Shown piece after piece: positions 1-11,551 of a DNA stretch of 64,000 nt. Location: contig NC_135568.1 in assembly GCF_964340395.1 (NCBI RefSeq), forward strand, positions 19,298,710 through 19,362,709, read 5' to 3'. Made by a program: the position numbers and the translations under genes. The notes beneath the pieces were generated by a model. That model was given only the letters and a program-made list of their open reading frames with translations, made no database searches and was not told where the DNA came from. Source of the stretch: Glandiceps talaboti. Lineage: Eukaryota; Hemichordata; Enteropneusta; Spengelidae. Each line of letters opens with the position of its first letter. Positions within the stretch are counted from its first letter, which is position 1.

Positions 1-1071
1 ATCTCTGTTTTGGTTGACTGTTGACTGTGTCAAAATATGTTGGACAATATCTGTAGAATAACTCCTCCAGAAACATTCCATTTCAGCTAAATTCACCTAG
101 CAGTTTTCGAGATACAAGTTTGGACTAAAATTGCCAACTGCCTATTTGTGTGTGTGCTACCAGTACCTATATTTTGCTTGTGTTATTTCATTAAAAAAAC
201 ATACTGTATGAACTGTAAAAAGAATTGTTACACATGATTGGCACCCTATCTTTTCTGGTCTGGTAGTAAATTTGAGCCCTTCACTTGATGAGATTGCATT
301 TACAAAGCTTAGACAGTCAAGGGGTCGAAATAGAAATATTTTTAACATGTGTGCACCTTGACTTTGGAATTTACCTGCACACAATGTACACACAATATTT
401 TTCAGTTAAATTTGTCCTATTATATATTAAATTATTGCAATAAGTAATGCTAGGATTCAATCTTTTGTTCAGCCTGGCCAGCAGTACTCAACTTCTTTTA
501 TCTATTCTTGATGATGGATCTTTCAGCAGGACCAAAATGCAGAATTAAAAGGTTTTAAATTCAACGTCATTGGGAGTAAGTTCATATCATTTATACTGCA
601 CTAACAATAGAATAATATTTTTGAGATTTAATTTTTGACCAAAATTCACATTTTACACCTAATTTGCATATTACTGATGAGATCCTTATATGTTTAATAT
701 TGCTTCATCTGTGCACCCCCACATACATCCTCGTTAAATTTCAGCCAAATCTGCTCCCTAGTTTTGGAATTAAAGATGTTTGACCAAAAAGACACATTTT
801 TAGCCCTTATTTGCATATTACTGATGGCATCATCATGTCATGAACAAATATTAATTTACTCTACCCTAAGACTGTTCCCACCAAATTTCAGGCAAATCTG
901 CTCAGTGGTTTTAGAGCTTAAGTTTTTTGACCAAAAATGACATTTTTTGACCTAAAACGCACATTTCTGATGCAATCATTTTCATTTGAACAATTTCTTA
1001 ACGAGACACCCAAAGTAACATGGCCACCAAATATCAAAGTAATTGGTCCAGCAGTTTTTGACTTTAAGTTG

Positions 1072-1132
<61 letters not shown>

Positions 1133-1185
1133 CAATGCCTATAGCACTACTGAACCTTATCAGTTCAATTGTGCTAAAAAGCAAT
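1..1185 (+). repeat. Family A dispersed repeat (copy with CA run)
   Basis: The body consists of recurring phrases such as 'aatttgcatatcactgat', 'tttcagccaaatctgc' and 'tttttgaccaaaaa', then a CA microsatellite (1074-1131), then the conserved terminus 'gcctatagcactactgaacc...cagttcaattgtgctaaaaag'. The same order recurs at 13.0, 14.8-16.9, 20.4, 47.0, 51.2 and 62.9 kb. A stretch at 150-500 is less clearly part of the family. Non-coding. Confidence 0.75.
1074..1131. repeat. CA dinucleotide microsatellite
   Basis: About 28 CA units inside family A. The Val/Cys or Thr/His frames across it are not genes. Confidence 0.98.
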
Positions 1186-1481
1186 GCCATAAGACACTTT
1201 GTCAATGAAGAGTACACAATGAATTAAGCTGAATTGAGGTACTAACTGCTGAAATATGTGTCATTAACACTGACAACAATGTTGTTGTGAACATAGTGCA
1301 TATTTCCACAACTATCAAAGGGTGAAATGTGGCAACACGACATTTGCACATGCCATACTTATGATCCTATCAAAAATTGCCAATTTGAATGCCTCATATT
1401 TGACAAGCAGTCTCAAGTCTCAAACTTCAAAGATAACAAGGTTCCATGCATTCATTTACTTCTGCATTTCCAATAAGTAAA

Positions 1482-2989
1482 TCATAGACCCTCCACCAAC
1501 GGGGTATGCAACTACATCATTTCCACTGAAACGAACTCTGTTTGCATACATTAAGTTTAATTAATCCTGTTACTATAGCAGTAATGAAGACTTCCTTCAA
1601 GAGTGTAAAAACCTCATGATGCTACATAAATCACATGTAAAATCTCGAAAAAGATGAGAAGAGATTATACGCGGTTATGCTTATTTATGTTGATGACCAC
1701 AACACATCATGGTATGGCATCTTCCCATGTCTTTGACGACAATTTTGATTTTTGTCAGCTCTGTATACACAAGGAAGGACTTGATAATTGAACAAGAGTG
1801 GGCATGAAACCATACAAAATCATGTAAATGATAACGTACAATTATGATGAAAATATGTAATTTCCTTATACGAAGACATGCCAACAGTGGCCGACACATG
1901 CAACAAGCATGAGAAAGGCTGGAAGTTTAGATACAAATCTATAATTCTGCCATTTTTTCCGCGACTATTGCGCGAGACATTTTGAAATCTATGCATGCCT
2001 CTAGAATTTGAAGAATGATGTACAATTTTGTGAAACACATCGTCGATCGAACTGGTATGTCTATAAATTTTGTACATTTCTACAATGCCATGTATTTTTA
2101 TGCCATTTTAATAGCCCTGCATAACACCGGCACATGTACTACGCTCAAGAACATAACAGATTTGCACTTTTCAAATCAAAGAAGACATAATGGGTTACAA
2201 TTCATTCAAATATTAAAATTGAGCCACAACTTGAAAGGTAATCTGCGTAAATACAATCTCTCAAGTCAAAGTTGGAGTACTTCTCATTTTCTCAGTTAGT
2301 TCGGTCATGGTTCATCTGAGAATGATGTAAAGTTTCAAATTCAATTGGCTAGCAACCAGAAATTTGAAGTCTAGTACTCGTTTTGAAATCGTTTCGGAGA
2401 CATGTTTTTGACGAAATGTATCGTGAATATATCAACCACGACAACAGAGGTAAAATGGCAACCACGCATTGGATGTTTACATTTTATTTTGATGTAGTTA
2501 CGATAACACGCCTAATCCTGATCAATGAAGGCAGCCTAAAATATTAACATGTGATAAAAAGCATCAATAAATAGACTCAAAACTTCAAGAATCATTTCTG
2601 ACAGAGAAATCCAGTAACAACCCTAATGAACGAAACACTGTACTCAAAGCATACTGCAACAATCGCAAACAATGGACAGCTTACGTGATCTATTCTTCTT
2701 TTCACACCAGAGAACAACAAAATACACGACAAGACTATGTATGATTACCTAAAATACTATATATCTTGTTGGGTCTTCAACCAGTTATAAACTTCGAAAT
2801 GGTCAGAAAATTTAGTGAAAAACATGTCGGATAGCTAGCAACTATCATTGAGTCACAGTGACTGTAAACAACTCAGAAATGGACAGGAAATGCTTATGTA
2901 GCTTAATGTATGCAAACAAACATCATACAATAAACATTTAGAGATCCTTTGATGTGTATCCTGTTGCAGTGTTGGTGGAGGGTCTATGA
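1482..2989. mobile_element. Non-autonomous DNA transposon with 19-bp perfect TIRs
   Basis: The ends are TCATAGACCCTCCACCAAC (1482-1500) and its exact reverse complement (2971-2989). Both are flanked by GTAAA (1477-1481 and 2990-2994), a 5-bp target duplication. Alternatively the element starts at GACCC with a TA duplication, Tc1/mariner style. No transposase reading frame was seen in the 1.5 kb interior. Confidence 0.75.
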
Positions 2990-4545
2990 GTAAATATATC
3001 AATTAATGTTGATTAAATCCTTCTCTTACTTCAAAATTCAAACTTAATCATCAAAAACAACCACTCTGTGTGCTTTTTGTTATTCTGAGGAGATTTGTAC
3101 AGTTTTTCCAGTGACAATTGATATGTACAGTGTGCACCTCAATTTTGAAATCTACCTGCACTGGCGTACCTTGCGAGTAGCAAGTGGCGAAATGTGCTAC
3201 TTGCGAGTGGTGAAAAGTGATGCTTGCGAGTGGTGAAATGTATCACTTGCGAGTAGTGAAAAGTGACGCTTGCGAGTGGTGACAATGTATGACTTGCGAG
3301 TGGCTAATGGTTAAAGGTTTGATGTTTGATGATCGTGATGGCATGACATCGACAGTGTTACCAGTGATTGGAGCCTCGTGATTGGCCTCGCTAGCTAGGT
3401 AGCAGCATGGTGGCTTTGGTAAGTACGATAGTACCAATAGTAACGTTGTACTTACCGTTGTACTTCCCGAAGCCACTGTGTGTAAACTGTCCATTATCCA
3501 AACGTCTTGGGGGACATGCTTTTTAGATGAATAAAAAATGAAATTCCTATGGATGAGGAAAGTATTAGTAGTCGCGTTCGACCAAGAACACTGAATGAAT
3601 TTACGATGCTACTCGATAGCTCAACGCTACTCGAGTCGATCAACGCTACATAAACATCCGGAGCAAGACCCGTTGGGCTTTGTACATCCATGGATATATC
3701 TCACTAATACATCCATGGTTCTACCGTAGCTCTGGAGACATGTCGAAAAACCCAGCATACACCCAGAGCTAGTTCTAGCCATGTCGTGTTAATGGCCAGC
3801 TTAGTTGCGAATTCACGTACATGTAACTTAATTGTCTTTTAATTTCTTGATGTCCAAAATTGTTGTCTTCCCAACTCCACAAACTCCACTCAAGTTTTAC
3901 CGTGATCAAGTAGTCGATTGACAATTTGCACCAAGGCCCTCGTATCTCCCAAGTTTTATTCATTGTATACACTGCTTTGACTAATAAACTACGGCCAGTG
4001 TTTGGCGGTCTTACGATAAAGTTACTTCAAATCATAAAGTTTTTTCGTTCAACAACATCGCCGGTTAGTCTGTTGTCATCATTCCATTGTTTGCTATAAA
4101 CTCTCCGTTTGTTACAAGACCACGAATATTTGTTTAAAAACCTTGTGGGGTTATACTTCCATGCTTACACGAACTCATGGGTAAAACTTGTCGGAACGCA
4201 AATGAACTCAAATGACCTATTTGATCACGTACGACCGCAGTTGAATTTCAGTCGAAGTTCTGTGTTGTCAGCGTCGATATAATTATTCATTTTTTTAATT
4301 TTTTTTTTTTTAAATCCAAGCTTCTTGTCTGAATAACCATAGAGAGTAAAAGGGTCTTCTGTCTATGGAATAATTACCGTTTCGGTTCCATGAAAGTTAG
4401 TGAAACAATATAAGAATTGCCATTCACGCCTCCAACCTCTAAAAAGCTACCGGCAGACAATAGTCAACTCTGCGACATTTTTTTAATGTTATTATGCCAA
4501 TTTATAAAACAACTACGCTATTATTCCGGGTGATAACAAAGAAAT

Positions 4546-4554
4546 GGTATAAAA
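4546..4554 (+). promoter_or_regulatory. Candidate TATA box inside foldback element
   Basis: GGTATAAAAG lies about 30 bp before an initiator-like TCATTTC (about 4578) and about 60 bp before the ATG at 4612. The spacing fits a core promoter for the small ORF; no other support. Confidence 0.35.
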
Positions 4555-4611
4555 GTTTGACTGTAGGGTGAGGAAGATCATTTCTCTCATTCTTTCCAAC
4601 ATGAATGTACC

Positions 4612-4800
4612 ATGGAGAACCTCACCATTTCACAGCAGAAAGCTTGGGCAGTCCTTCAGTGCAAGGTAGCATCATTCCACAGTAAGACAAAGCTCGAAGT
4701 CACTGTAGTCACTAGCTATATCGATAAAGTTACGGGAAAGCAGCACTATTTAACCAGCGGGACCGATCTCCTGGCCAAGTCCCTGTTGGGGTTGATATGA
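4612..4800 (+). CDS. Small ORF (62 aa) of unknown function in foldback element
   Basis: The ORF runs from ATG (context ACCATGG, a strong Kozak match) to TGA. The protein begins MENLTISQQKAWAVLQCKVA and ends LLAKSLLGLI, with no signal peptide or known motif. It lies 60 bp downstream of a good TATA box, unlike other short ORFs here. I do not recognise it. It may be a captured first exon or a chance ORF. Confidence 0.3.
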   Translation: MENLTISQQKAWAVLQCKVASFHSKTKLEVTVVTSYIDKVTGKQHYLTSGTDLLAKSLLGLI

Positions 4801-5259
4801 GAGCTGTGAGAGCCACAGAATGCTAGACACGGTTTTATACTAGCAAGTGATACATTGTCACCACTCACAAGCGTCACTTTTCACTACTCGCAAGTGATAC
4901 ATTGTCACCATTCTCAAGCGTAACTTTTCACCACTCGCCAGTGGTGTATTTCGCCACTTGCTACTCGCAACTTTCACTCGCATCATGCATATTTTGTACC
5001 TTGTACCTGGATAATTTGAGCCCTGGAAGTGACCAAGCTTGTATTTATGGGAGTAGACAGATTAGCCCACATGAGTGAAGCCTAACAACACCATGAGGGT
5101 GAATGCAATACAGCACATGGCTGGAATTTAATCTTGTCTGCGGAACACTCCAAACCGCGAGATTTTTTGAGTCATTGAAAAGCCCAGCAAACATGCCAAA
5201 TAAGAACAAAAAGGTATGTCAAGACAAACCATTGAAGGGAGAAAACCTACCTGCCAGCC

Positions 5260-6425
5260 TAACTAACTATACCTACCTACCCACTTCCCTCAATGCCTAA
5301 CTACCTACTACTATCTAACGGCCTACCTATCTTATATCTATCTAACGGCCTACCCACCAATTATTTAATTACCAGCCTACCTACCTACCTACCTACCTAC
5401 CTAATATTTAAATACCAGCCTACCTAATTCCCTACCTACCCACCTACCTACCTAATATTTAAATACCAGCCTACCTACCTACCTACCCACCTACCTACCT
5501 AATATTTAAATACCAGCCTACCTACCTACCTACCTAATATTTAAATACCAACCTACCTAATATTTAAATACCAGCCTACCTACCTCCCTACCAGACTACC
5601 TACCTACCTACCTACCTACCTACCTAATATTTAAATACCAGCCTACCTACCTACCTACCTACCTACCTACCTACCTACCTCCCTACCTAATATTTAAATA
5701 CCAGCCTACTTACCTACCTACCTACCTAATATTTAAATACCAGCCTACCTACCTACCTACCTACCTACCTACCTAATATTTAAATACCAGCCTACCTACC
5801 TACCTAATATTTAAATACCAGCCTACCTACCTACCTAATATTTAAATACCAGCCTACCTACCTCCCTACCTACCTAATATTTAAATACCTGCCTACCTAC
5901 CTACCTACAATTTAAATACCTGCCTACCTACCTACCTACCTACAATTTAAATACCTGCCTACCTACCTACCTACCTACCTACCTACCTACAATTTAAATA
6001 CCAGCTTACCTACCTACCTACCTACCTACCTACTTTCCTACCTACCTACCTACAATTTAAATACCAGCCTACCTACCTACCTACCTACCTACCTACCTAC
6101 CTACCTACCAACTTTCCTACCTACCTACCTACCTACCTACTTTCCTACCTACCTACCTACCTACCTACAATTTAAATACCAGCTTACCTACCTACCTATC
6201 TACCTACCTACTAACCCACCCACCTACCTACAATTTAAATACCAGCTTACCTACCTACCTACCTACCTACCTACAATTTAAATACCAGCTTACCTACCTA
6301 CCTACCTACCTACCTACCTACCTACTAACCCACCCACCTACCTATAATTTAAATACCAACCTACCTACATATTTATCTTACACCTACCTACCTGTCGGTC
6401 TACCTACCTATCCACTACTTAAATA
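5260..6425. repeat. CCTA array with higher-order AT-rich spacer
   Basis: About 1.1 kb of CCTA units is broken at intervals by 'aatatttaaataccag' or 'aatttaaataccag', so that a larger unit (spacer plus a variable number of CCTA) is itself repeated about 25 times. Low complexity, non-coding. Confidence 0.95.
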
Positions 6426-6557
6426 CCTGCTTAATAAATAATTATTATTAAGTTTATCAATTTTTAGTTAAAGTGGACTTTAACTCAAACTTTCTATATA
6501 TCTAAATCATGTGGAATGTGAATACTAAAGCGGACATCATAAAATAACAAAGTGATA

Positions 6558-6560
6558 TTC

Positions 6561-6592
<32 letters not shown>
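6558..6592. repeat. Poly-C and CT run
   Basis: A C-tract followed by CT dinucleotides and a CTAT break. Confidence 0.95.
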
Positions 6593-6599
6593 ATCTGTC

Positions 6600-7290
6600 A
6601 TATCCTTTAAGAATGTTAGTGACCATGGATCTACACAGATTTCTGTCCTTTGCTGTTCTGAGAATTTTTAACTCTGCTACTTCTGTTTTAGGAATTCGTT
6701 CTTCCATCCATTTACTTTTAGCTTTTGAGGTATGTCATGCGTTGTCTTCCTCTACTGCAATTCCCATTTACATGACCAGTTAGCATTAATTCTTCTAATC
6801 CTTCTTTCCTCATAATGTGTCCTAAGAACTTGAGCTGTCCTTTTCTCTAATGGTTTTCATCAGTTTCTTCTGTGTGCCAGCTCTTCTTAAAACCTCCTCA
6901 TTTGTTATGTGATCAGCCATGATATTTTCATCATTCTTCTGTAAAACCACATTTCTGTTGCCTGTAATTTATGCTCCACCAACCTTCAATTCAAACTTTG
7001 GGCTTTCACTTTTGCTTCCCACCATGCAATTGATTGACAATCCTTTTTTCTTGCTCCCCTCTTCAACTTTGTCTAACAGTTCTTGTAGTTTCTCTTGAGA
7101 TTCAGAAACCAATACTGTGTCATCTGCATACCGTAAGTTGTTAACATTATGTCCACCAATTACAAAACCACTGTTTTCGTTTAATTCTCACAAATCATTT
7201 CACTATAAAGGTTGAAGAGGTCCGGGGAAAACAAACATCCTTGTCACACTCCTTTTTTGATCTCTGTAAACTCACTCATATCATACTTCT
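6600..7290 (-). mobile_element. Degenerate LINE fragment (reverse transcriptase C-terminal part)
   Basis: Minus-strand frames give, in order, EMSEFTEIKKGV-QGCLFSPDLFNLYSE (RT QG..SPDLFN motif), a FELKVGGA-like stretch, TNEEVLRRAGTQKKLMKTI, then KGQLKFLGHIMRKEGLEELM and GRQRMTYLKS. This is typical of endonuclease-RT LINEs common in corals and lancelets. Stops, frameshifts and an internal deletion between RT and the C-terminal part mark it as dead. Confidence 0.75.
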
Positions 7291-7299
7291 AAAACTCAT

Positions 7300-9300
7300 T
7301 ACAAGAAATGACTTGATTTAGATAACTGACCCTGAAGTACAATGTCAAGGTCAAAATCTGAAAAGACAGCTTGCTGATAATATGGGGCAGACACTCGAAT
7401 GGAGTCTGTATGTATTTCAATTTTTGAGTTATAAGTAAATATTGATTTTTAACTACAACATCTCCATTGACAACATACTCCCCTCAAATAGATAATAGAT
7501 TAATATAGTCTTCGTGTATTAATGCTTTTGAGTTAAATAGTAAATCACAATTGTTCACTAAAAAGACGGCTGTCATTGAGTAAAATGGGAGGGGGGGGGG
7601 TTCCACAACTATAACAAGCACACTAATTACTGGCTAACAGAAGAATTTAATCAAGGTGGCTGACTGACTGACTGACTGACTGACCGACTGTGTAGTTAGT
7701 CTGACAAGTATATATATACATGTCTGGCATGAATAGCTGATTCCAACCAAACTTAGGACAAATGTCACGTACATATACATATTACTTTGTTTTGTGACCT
7801 TGGCAAAAATGGTGGAATGGTGGACATGTTTGTCATTAAAATGTATTTTTCTCTACTGACTCTTTAAGCTTAATAGATAGTGACATCATTTGAGTGTCTA
7901 CAATCTTATCATCCATGCATGATGAGCTTTTTATTGAAACCTTAAAAACTTCAGCTTGAAATGTATGCTTAGATGAAATTGAAATTATCCATAGTGTTCA
8001 TGTATACCTCTGAATGAATGGACCGGCATAAACCAAATCATGCACAACTGTCAGATACTGTAGTCTAGTTATATACACAATAAGGACCTAATTAATGGCA
8101 GTAACATTTGTCTTTAAACATTCAGAATAGCAATAAGTAAGAAATTTGTTGGAAGTGTGAAAACTTGCATCATGTAGTTAGTTAATTAGTTTGTTAGTTT
8201 GTTAGTTTGTTAGCAAGTTAGTTTATTGATTAGTTCTTTAGTTAGGTAAATAACAAGCCTTCACATTCCAAATGTTTCTCCTTATTCCTCTGGGATATTT
8301 TTGAAAAATATGTCTTTTATATATTTAGATGAACCATTTATAGAGTGGTATACATATTTGTACTACAGTATCTGACAGTTGTGGCAGGTTTGGTCAAAAC
8401 TGGTCCATGCATTCAGACATACACATGCATACTTCAAGAGAGCTCATCATGAATAATACGAGGATAGACATCCAAATGAGGTTTCTATCTATTATCTAAG
8501 CTTCCTGTGTAAGTGGGTGAAACATGTATTCCTCTGACTGTTGGCCACTCAATTGGTCATTATTGTGAAGGTAACAAAGCAAAGCAAAGTAATGTGCATA
8601 TGTTGACTTCTATACCTGACATTTGTTCCAGGTTTGCATGAAAGTGGCCCATGCATGTTATTTGTGTACAAACCTGTTCTGAACTTTGTTTTGATATTTG
8701 ACTTTGAGCACACAGGTCAAGGTGAAAATTCTGATACAAAGGCTTTTAAGAGCACACTTAAATACCACTAAGTGTCACTGCAATATGCAAAAGATAGCTT
8801 GATTTTGACAATGATCCTGAAGGTCAATGTCAAAGTCAAAGGCCAATACCTAAAAGGTAGGGATACACCTCACTGTATTGGAGTATACACACTTGACTAT
8901 CTACTGTAATTTTCCAGTTTATACAGTAAATCATGATTTTATTTCTACAAATAAGATTCATTGTTCATTACAAGCATGGCCACCATTCACATAAAAGTTA
9001 TTTCAACACCAAAAGTAATCTATGAATTATGTTTCTCTTATTTTGTTCATTATTTAGTTGTTTATTTATTTTCTTGTTCTGCATTACCACTAAACATCAC
9101 TTTGAAAGAAATTGGCCATACATAAATGTGACAGACTGCATGCAATATACAAGAATAGATCGATACTGGCAACTGACCCAGAAGTTCAAGGTCAAGGTCA
9201 AAAGGTCACCTTCCTTACAAGAATGCTTGCAAATGATTATATTTGGTTAGACATTTGAGTACACTCTCTATGTATAGAAGTTTGAGTTAGGCAGTAATAT
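7300..9300. repeat. AT-rich stretch with dispersed 'aaggtcaaggtcaaa' repeat
   Basis: Several diverged copies of a phrase like 'gaccctgaaggtcaatgtcaa' occur near 7330, 8815 and 9180, and again near 59195, with surrounding similar text about bursts to the next position. There is a short GACT run at 7665-7690. No gene seen. Confidence 0.5.
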
Positions 9301-9529
9301 ATTGATTTGTTTACTCCCCATACGTACAGGAGTAATACAGCAAATATGAAACATGGAAGAACAATAAATCTGGCTAACATGAGGCTTAATTCAGAGAGAG
9401 ACAAGAATCAAGGCTGGCTACAAGGCTCTTTGCCTGACACTGGGCAGAAATCAACGCATCACCAAAACGAATATTTTGTGTGCCATTGTAAGCAGGGTCA
9501 TAATTTCCAGCAAAAAATAACAAATTCAG

Positions 9530-10450
9530 TTTTATCTGTCATTAAGGCAAAGAAAATTTGAAGACATCCAAGCTCTGACATTGGAAATACATGATTCAAG
9601 ATTTCTAAGTGTATCATCGTAATTTGTAAGGGGGAAAGACAAATTAGAGTCATCGGCATAGAAAAACTGGGCAAACCAATCTCCAAGTTCAACAGAGTCA
9701 TTATGATCGGGTAATGTATGAGTTTTTGTATGTCCATGAAGTCCAGTGAAGAGCTTTTTCTGAACTCCAGCAGTTTTCAACCAGGCCGGCATAGTAACTT
9801 TTCTTGGCAGCTTTAACTTTTTGCACATTTGTTTGAAGTTCTCTGTATATTTGGCATGCATTTCCAGTTCAGATTTTCTCCAGGCTCTCTCAGCTTTCAT
9901 CCTTGCTTTCCTCGAAGATGGAATCAGTAATCAGTAATGTTAGGAACCAATCGTTTCCGCAGAGGAGCATGATAATCATGTGTATCATGAAGAATATGAT
10001 AGAGTGAGTCAAGTTTGGGTGATAATCAACATTTTCCAGTGTTTGAGTACAACGGGAAATGAAGTCAGATGCAAATAATCAGCAGAGAAACCTTTGAAAC
10101 ATCTCATGCTTATACATTTTCGAGTGTCTCTGTAGAGGTAGGGGTGATTGATAGAAAGTGATTTGACATGGTGTAGACTGGTTCCACTTGAGCGTCAGCA
10201 ACGGTAGTAGTACATGGGTGATAATATGATCAATGGTATAACCATTAGATTTGTTTGGCGGAGGATGGTAGACGACAACAAATATGACATACGACAATTG
10301 AGTTTTTATACGAACCTCCATAAGTTCTACAGACATGGAGAACAAGTCAACTGAATTAAGTACTCGTGAATAATGTTTCTGTAACAGTTGTTTTACGTTT
10401 AAGGCTTTGAGTGACAGGAATCTTGACAAGACACAACTGATACAGAATCA
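9530..10450 (-). mobile_element. CR1/Rex-like LINE remnant with internal deletions
   Basis: On the minus strand 10079-10429 encodes an endonuclease-like segment with VVYHPPPNKSNGYTID, fused by deletion to IITHVLLPLLTLKWNQ. 9532-9900 encodes a linker (KAERAWRKSELEMHAKYTE) and HTLPDHNDSVELGDWFAQFF joined directly to YADDSNLSFPL, so most of RT before the YADD motif is lost. It ends in a short LRNLESCISNVRAWM segment. Confidence 0.72.
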
Positions 10451-10742
10451 GTCGGTTGATAGTTCTTTAACAGATGATCGTTTCAATAGGATATGTTGCT
10501 TCAGTCTGCCGGCAGTACAGCCTCTCTTGGTATCCGGGGTCTTGCATATATTCAGATTCTTGAGTTTGTTCCATATTGGTATTCACTTTAGACAATAGAG
10601 ATGCTGATGACATTCTTTCCAATGTTCATCAATGTGGCAGTGCTAAAGGTGGCAGCGCTATACAGTACTGAAGGCATGACTTGATAAAATGGTGGCCGTT
10701 ATAATGAAGAGGCAGTGGCAATACGAACCAAATCCAAGATAA

Positions 10743-10838
10743 TACACATATGGTGGAAGCAGAGACCGTCGCAGATGATGTGGCGTTAATACACATATGG
10801 TGGAAGCAGAGACCGTCGCAGATGATGTGGCGTGACTG
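10743..10838. repeat. 48-bp tandem duplication
   Basis: Two adjacent copies of a 48-bp unit beginning 'acacatatggtggaagcaga' differ by at most a base or two. Function unknown. Confidence 0.85.
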
Positions 10839-11159
10839 CAGCACACAGCATAACTCATTTACATATTTACTGCAGAATAACAGACTAACAGAAGCCTATT
10901 GTAATAACCTCACTAATCACCTACCATTAATTGCTGCCTTTACTTTACTGATTACAGATTACTTCAAAATCTTTATTACCCACTTCCCTCCCAACAATGT
11001 TAAACCTTGATACCTCTGAGGTCTCAATGAGAATGTGTGCTGGGCTTCTGACTCTTAAAAAAATGTCGCGGTTCCGAGGGTTGCACAGAGAGAATCATTA
11101 CCAGCCATGTGCTGTATCGCCCCCCTCATGGTGTTGCTAGGCTTACACTCGTCTGGCCA

Positions 11160-11333
11160 ACCTGTCGACTCCCATAAATACAAGCTTGGTTACTTCCAGG
11201 GCTCAAATTATCCAGGTACAAGGTACAAAATATGCATGATGCGAGTGAAAGTTGCGAGTAGCAAGTGGCAAAATACACCACTTGCGAGTGGTGAAAAGTT
11301 AATTAATTCTGCCGGTGCAGGTAGATTTCAAAA
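11160..11333. repeat. Solo arm of the foldback family
   Basis: This is the inverse of the 4.9-5.07 kb segment: 'ggtacaaggtacaaaatatg' then 'gcgagtagcaagtggc', then a junction to 'gtgcaggtagatttcaaaa', which is the inverse of 3145-3163. Probably a collapsed copy of the 3.2-5.0 kb element. Confidence 0.65.
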
Positions 11334-11334
11334 A

Positions 11335-11545
11335 TAGGGCTAATGGCATTGCAGCACAACTGTATTCGGCTGTTGCTATGGACATGGCCTTGGTGCTAGG
11401 GATATTTGCATTCATTTTTGGAATTTTCAGTAACTTGCCCACCCTTCCCACTTTTCATCATTGCAATATAAACCATCACTTAGCTGTTGCTATGGGTGCG
11501 GTCCTGTTGCTAGGCATATTTGCATACATTTTATGAACCTTTAGT
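11335..11545 (+). repeat. Family A left-end fragment
   Basis: Contains 'gcattgcagcacaactgta' and one to two of the roughly 115-bp tandem units ('gttgctatgggtgcggtc... tttgcatacatttt'). Truncated by the TTA-flanked element that follows. Confidence 0.65.
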
Positions 11546-11551
11546 CACTTA

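Larger units (their letters stand above)
3165..4985. mobile_element. Foldback-type element with long inverted repeats
   Basis: The left arm (about 3165-3306) is built of 'cttgcgagtggtgaaaagtg'-type subrepeats, and the right arm (about 4838-4980) is its inverse. A further solo arm lies at 11215-11310. The interior holds a TATA-led 62-codon ORF. Class is not assigned. Confidence 0.7.

Noticed and set aside
918-1227. ORFs over CA runs (also 13370-13603, 52254-52511, 57627-57809)
   Set aside because: Microsatellite frames (Thr-His or Cys-Val) inside dispersed repeats.
9498-9737. Separate minus-strand ORF next to the LINE remnant
   Set aside because: Shadow frame of the LINE piece at 9532-9900.
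11037-11100. Possible tRNA or other small RNA near CG-rich patches (also 28070-28150, 29820-29960)
   Set aside because: No cloverleaf or box A/B arrangement could be laid out; the GC content is explained by MITE ends at 28.07 kb.
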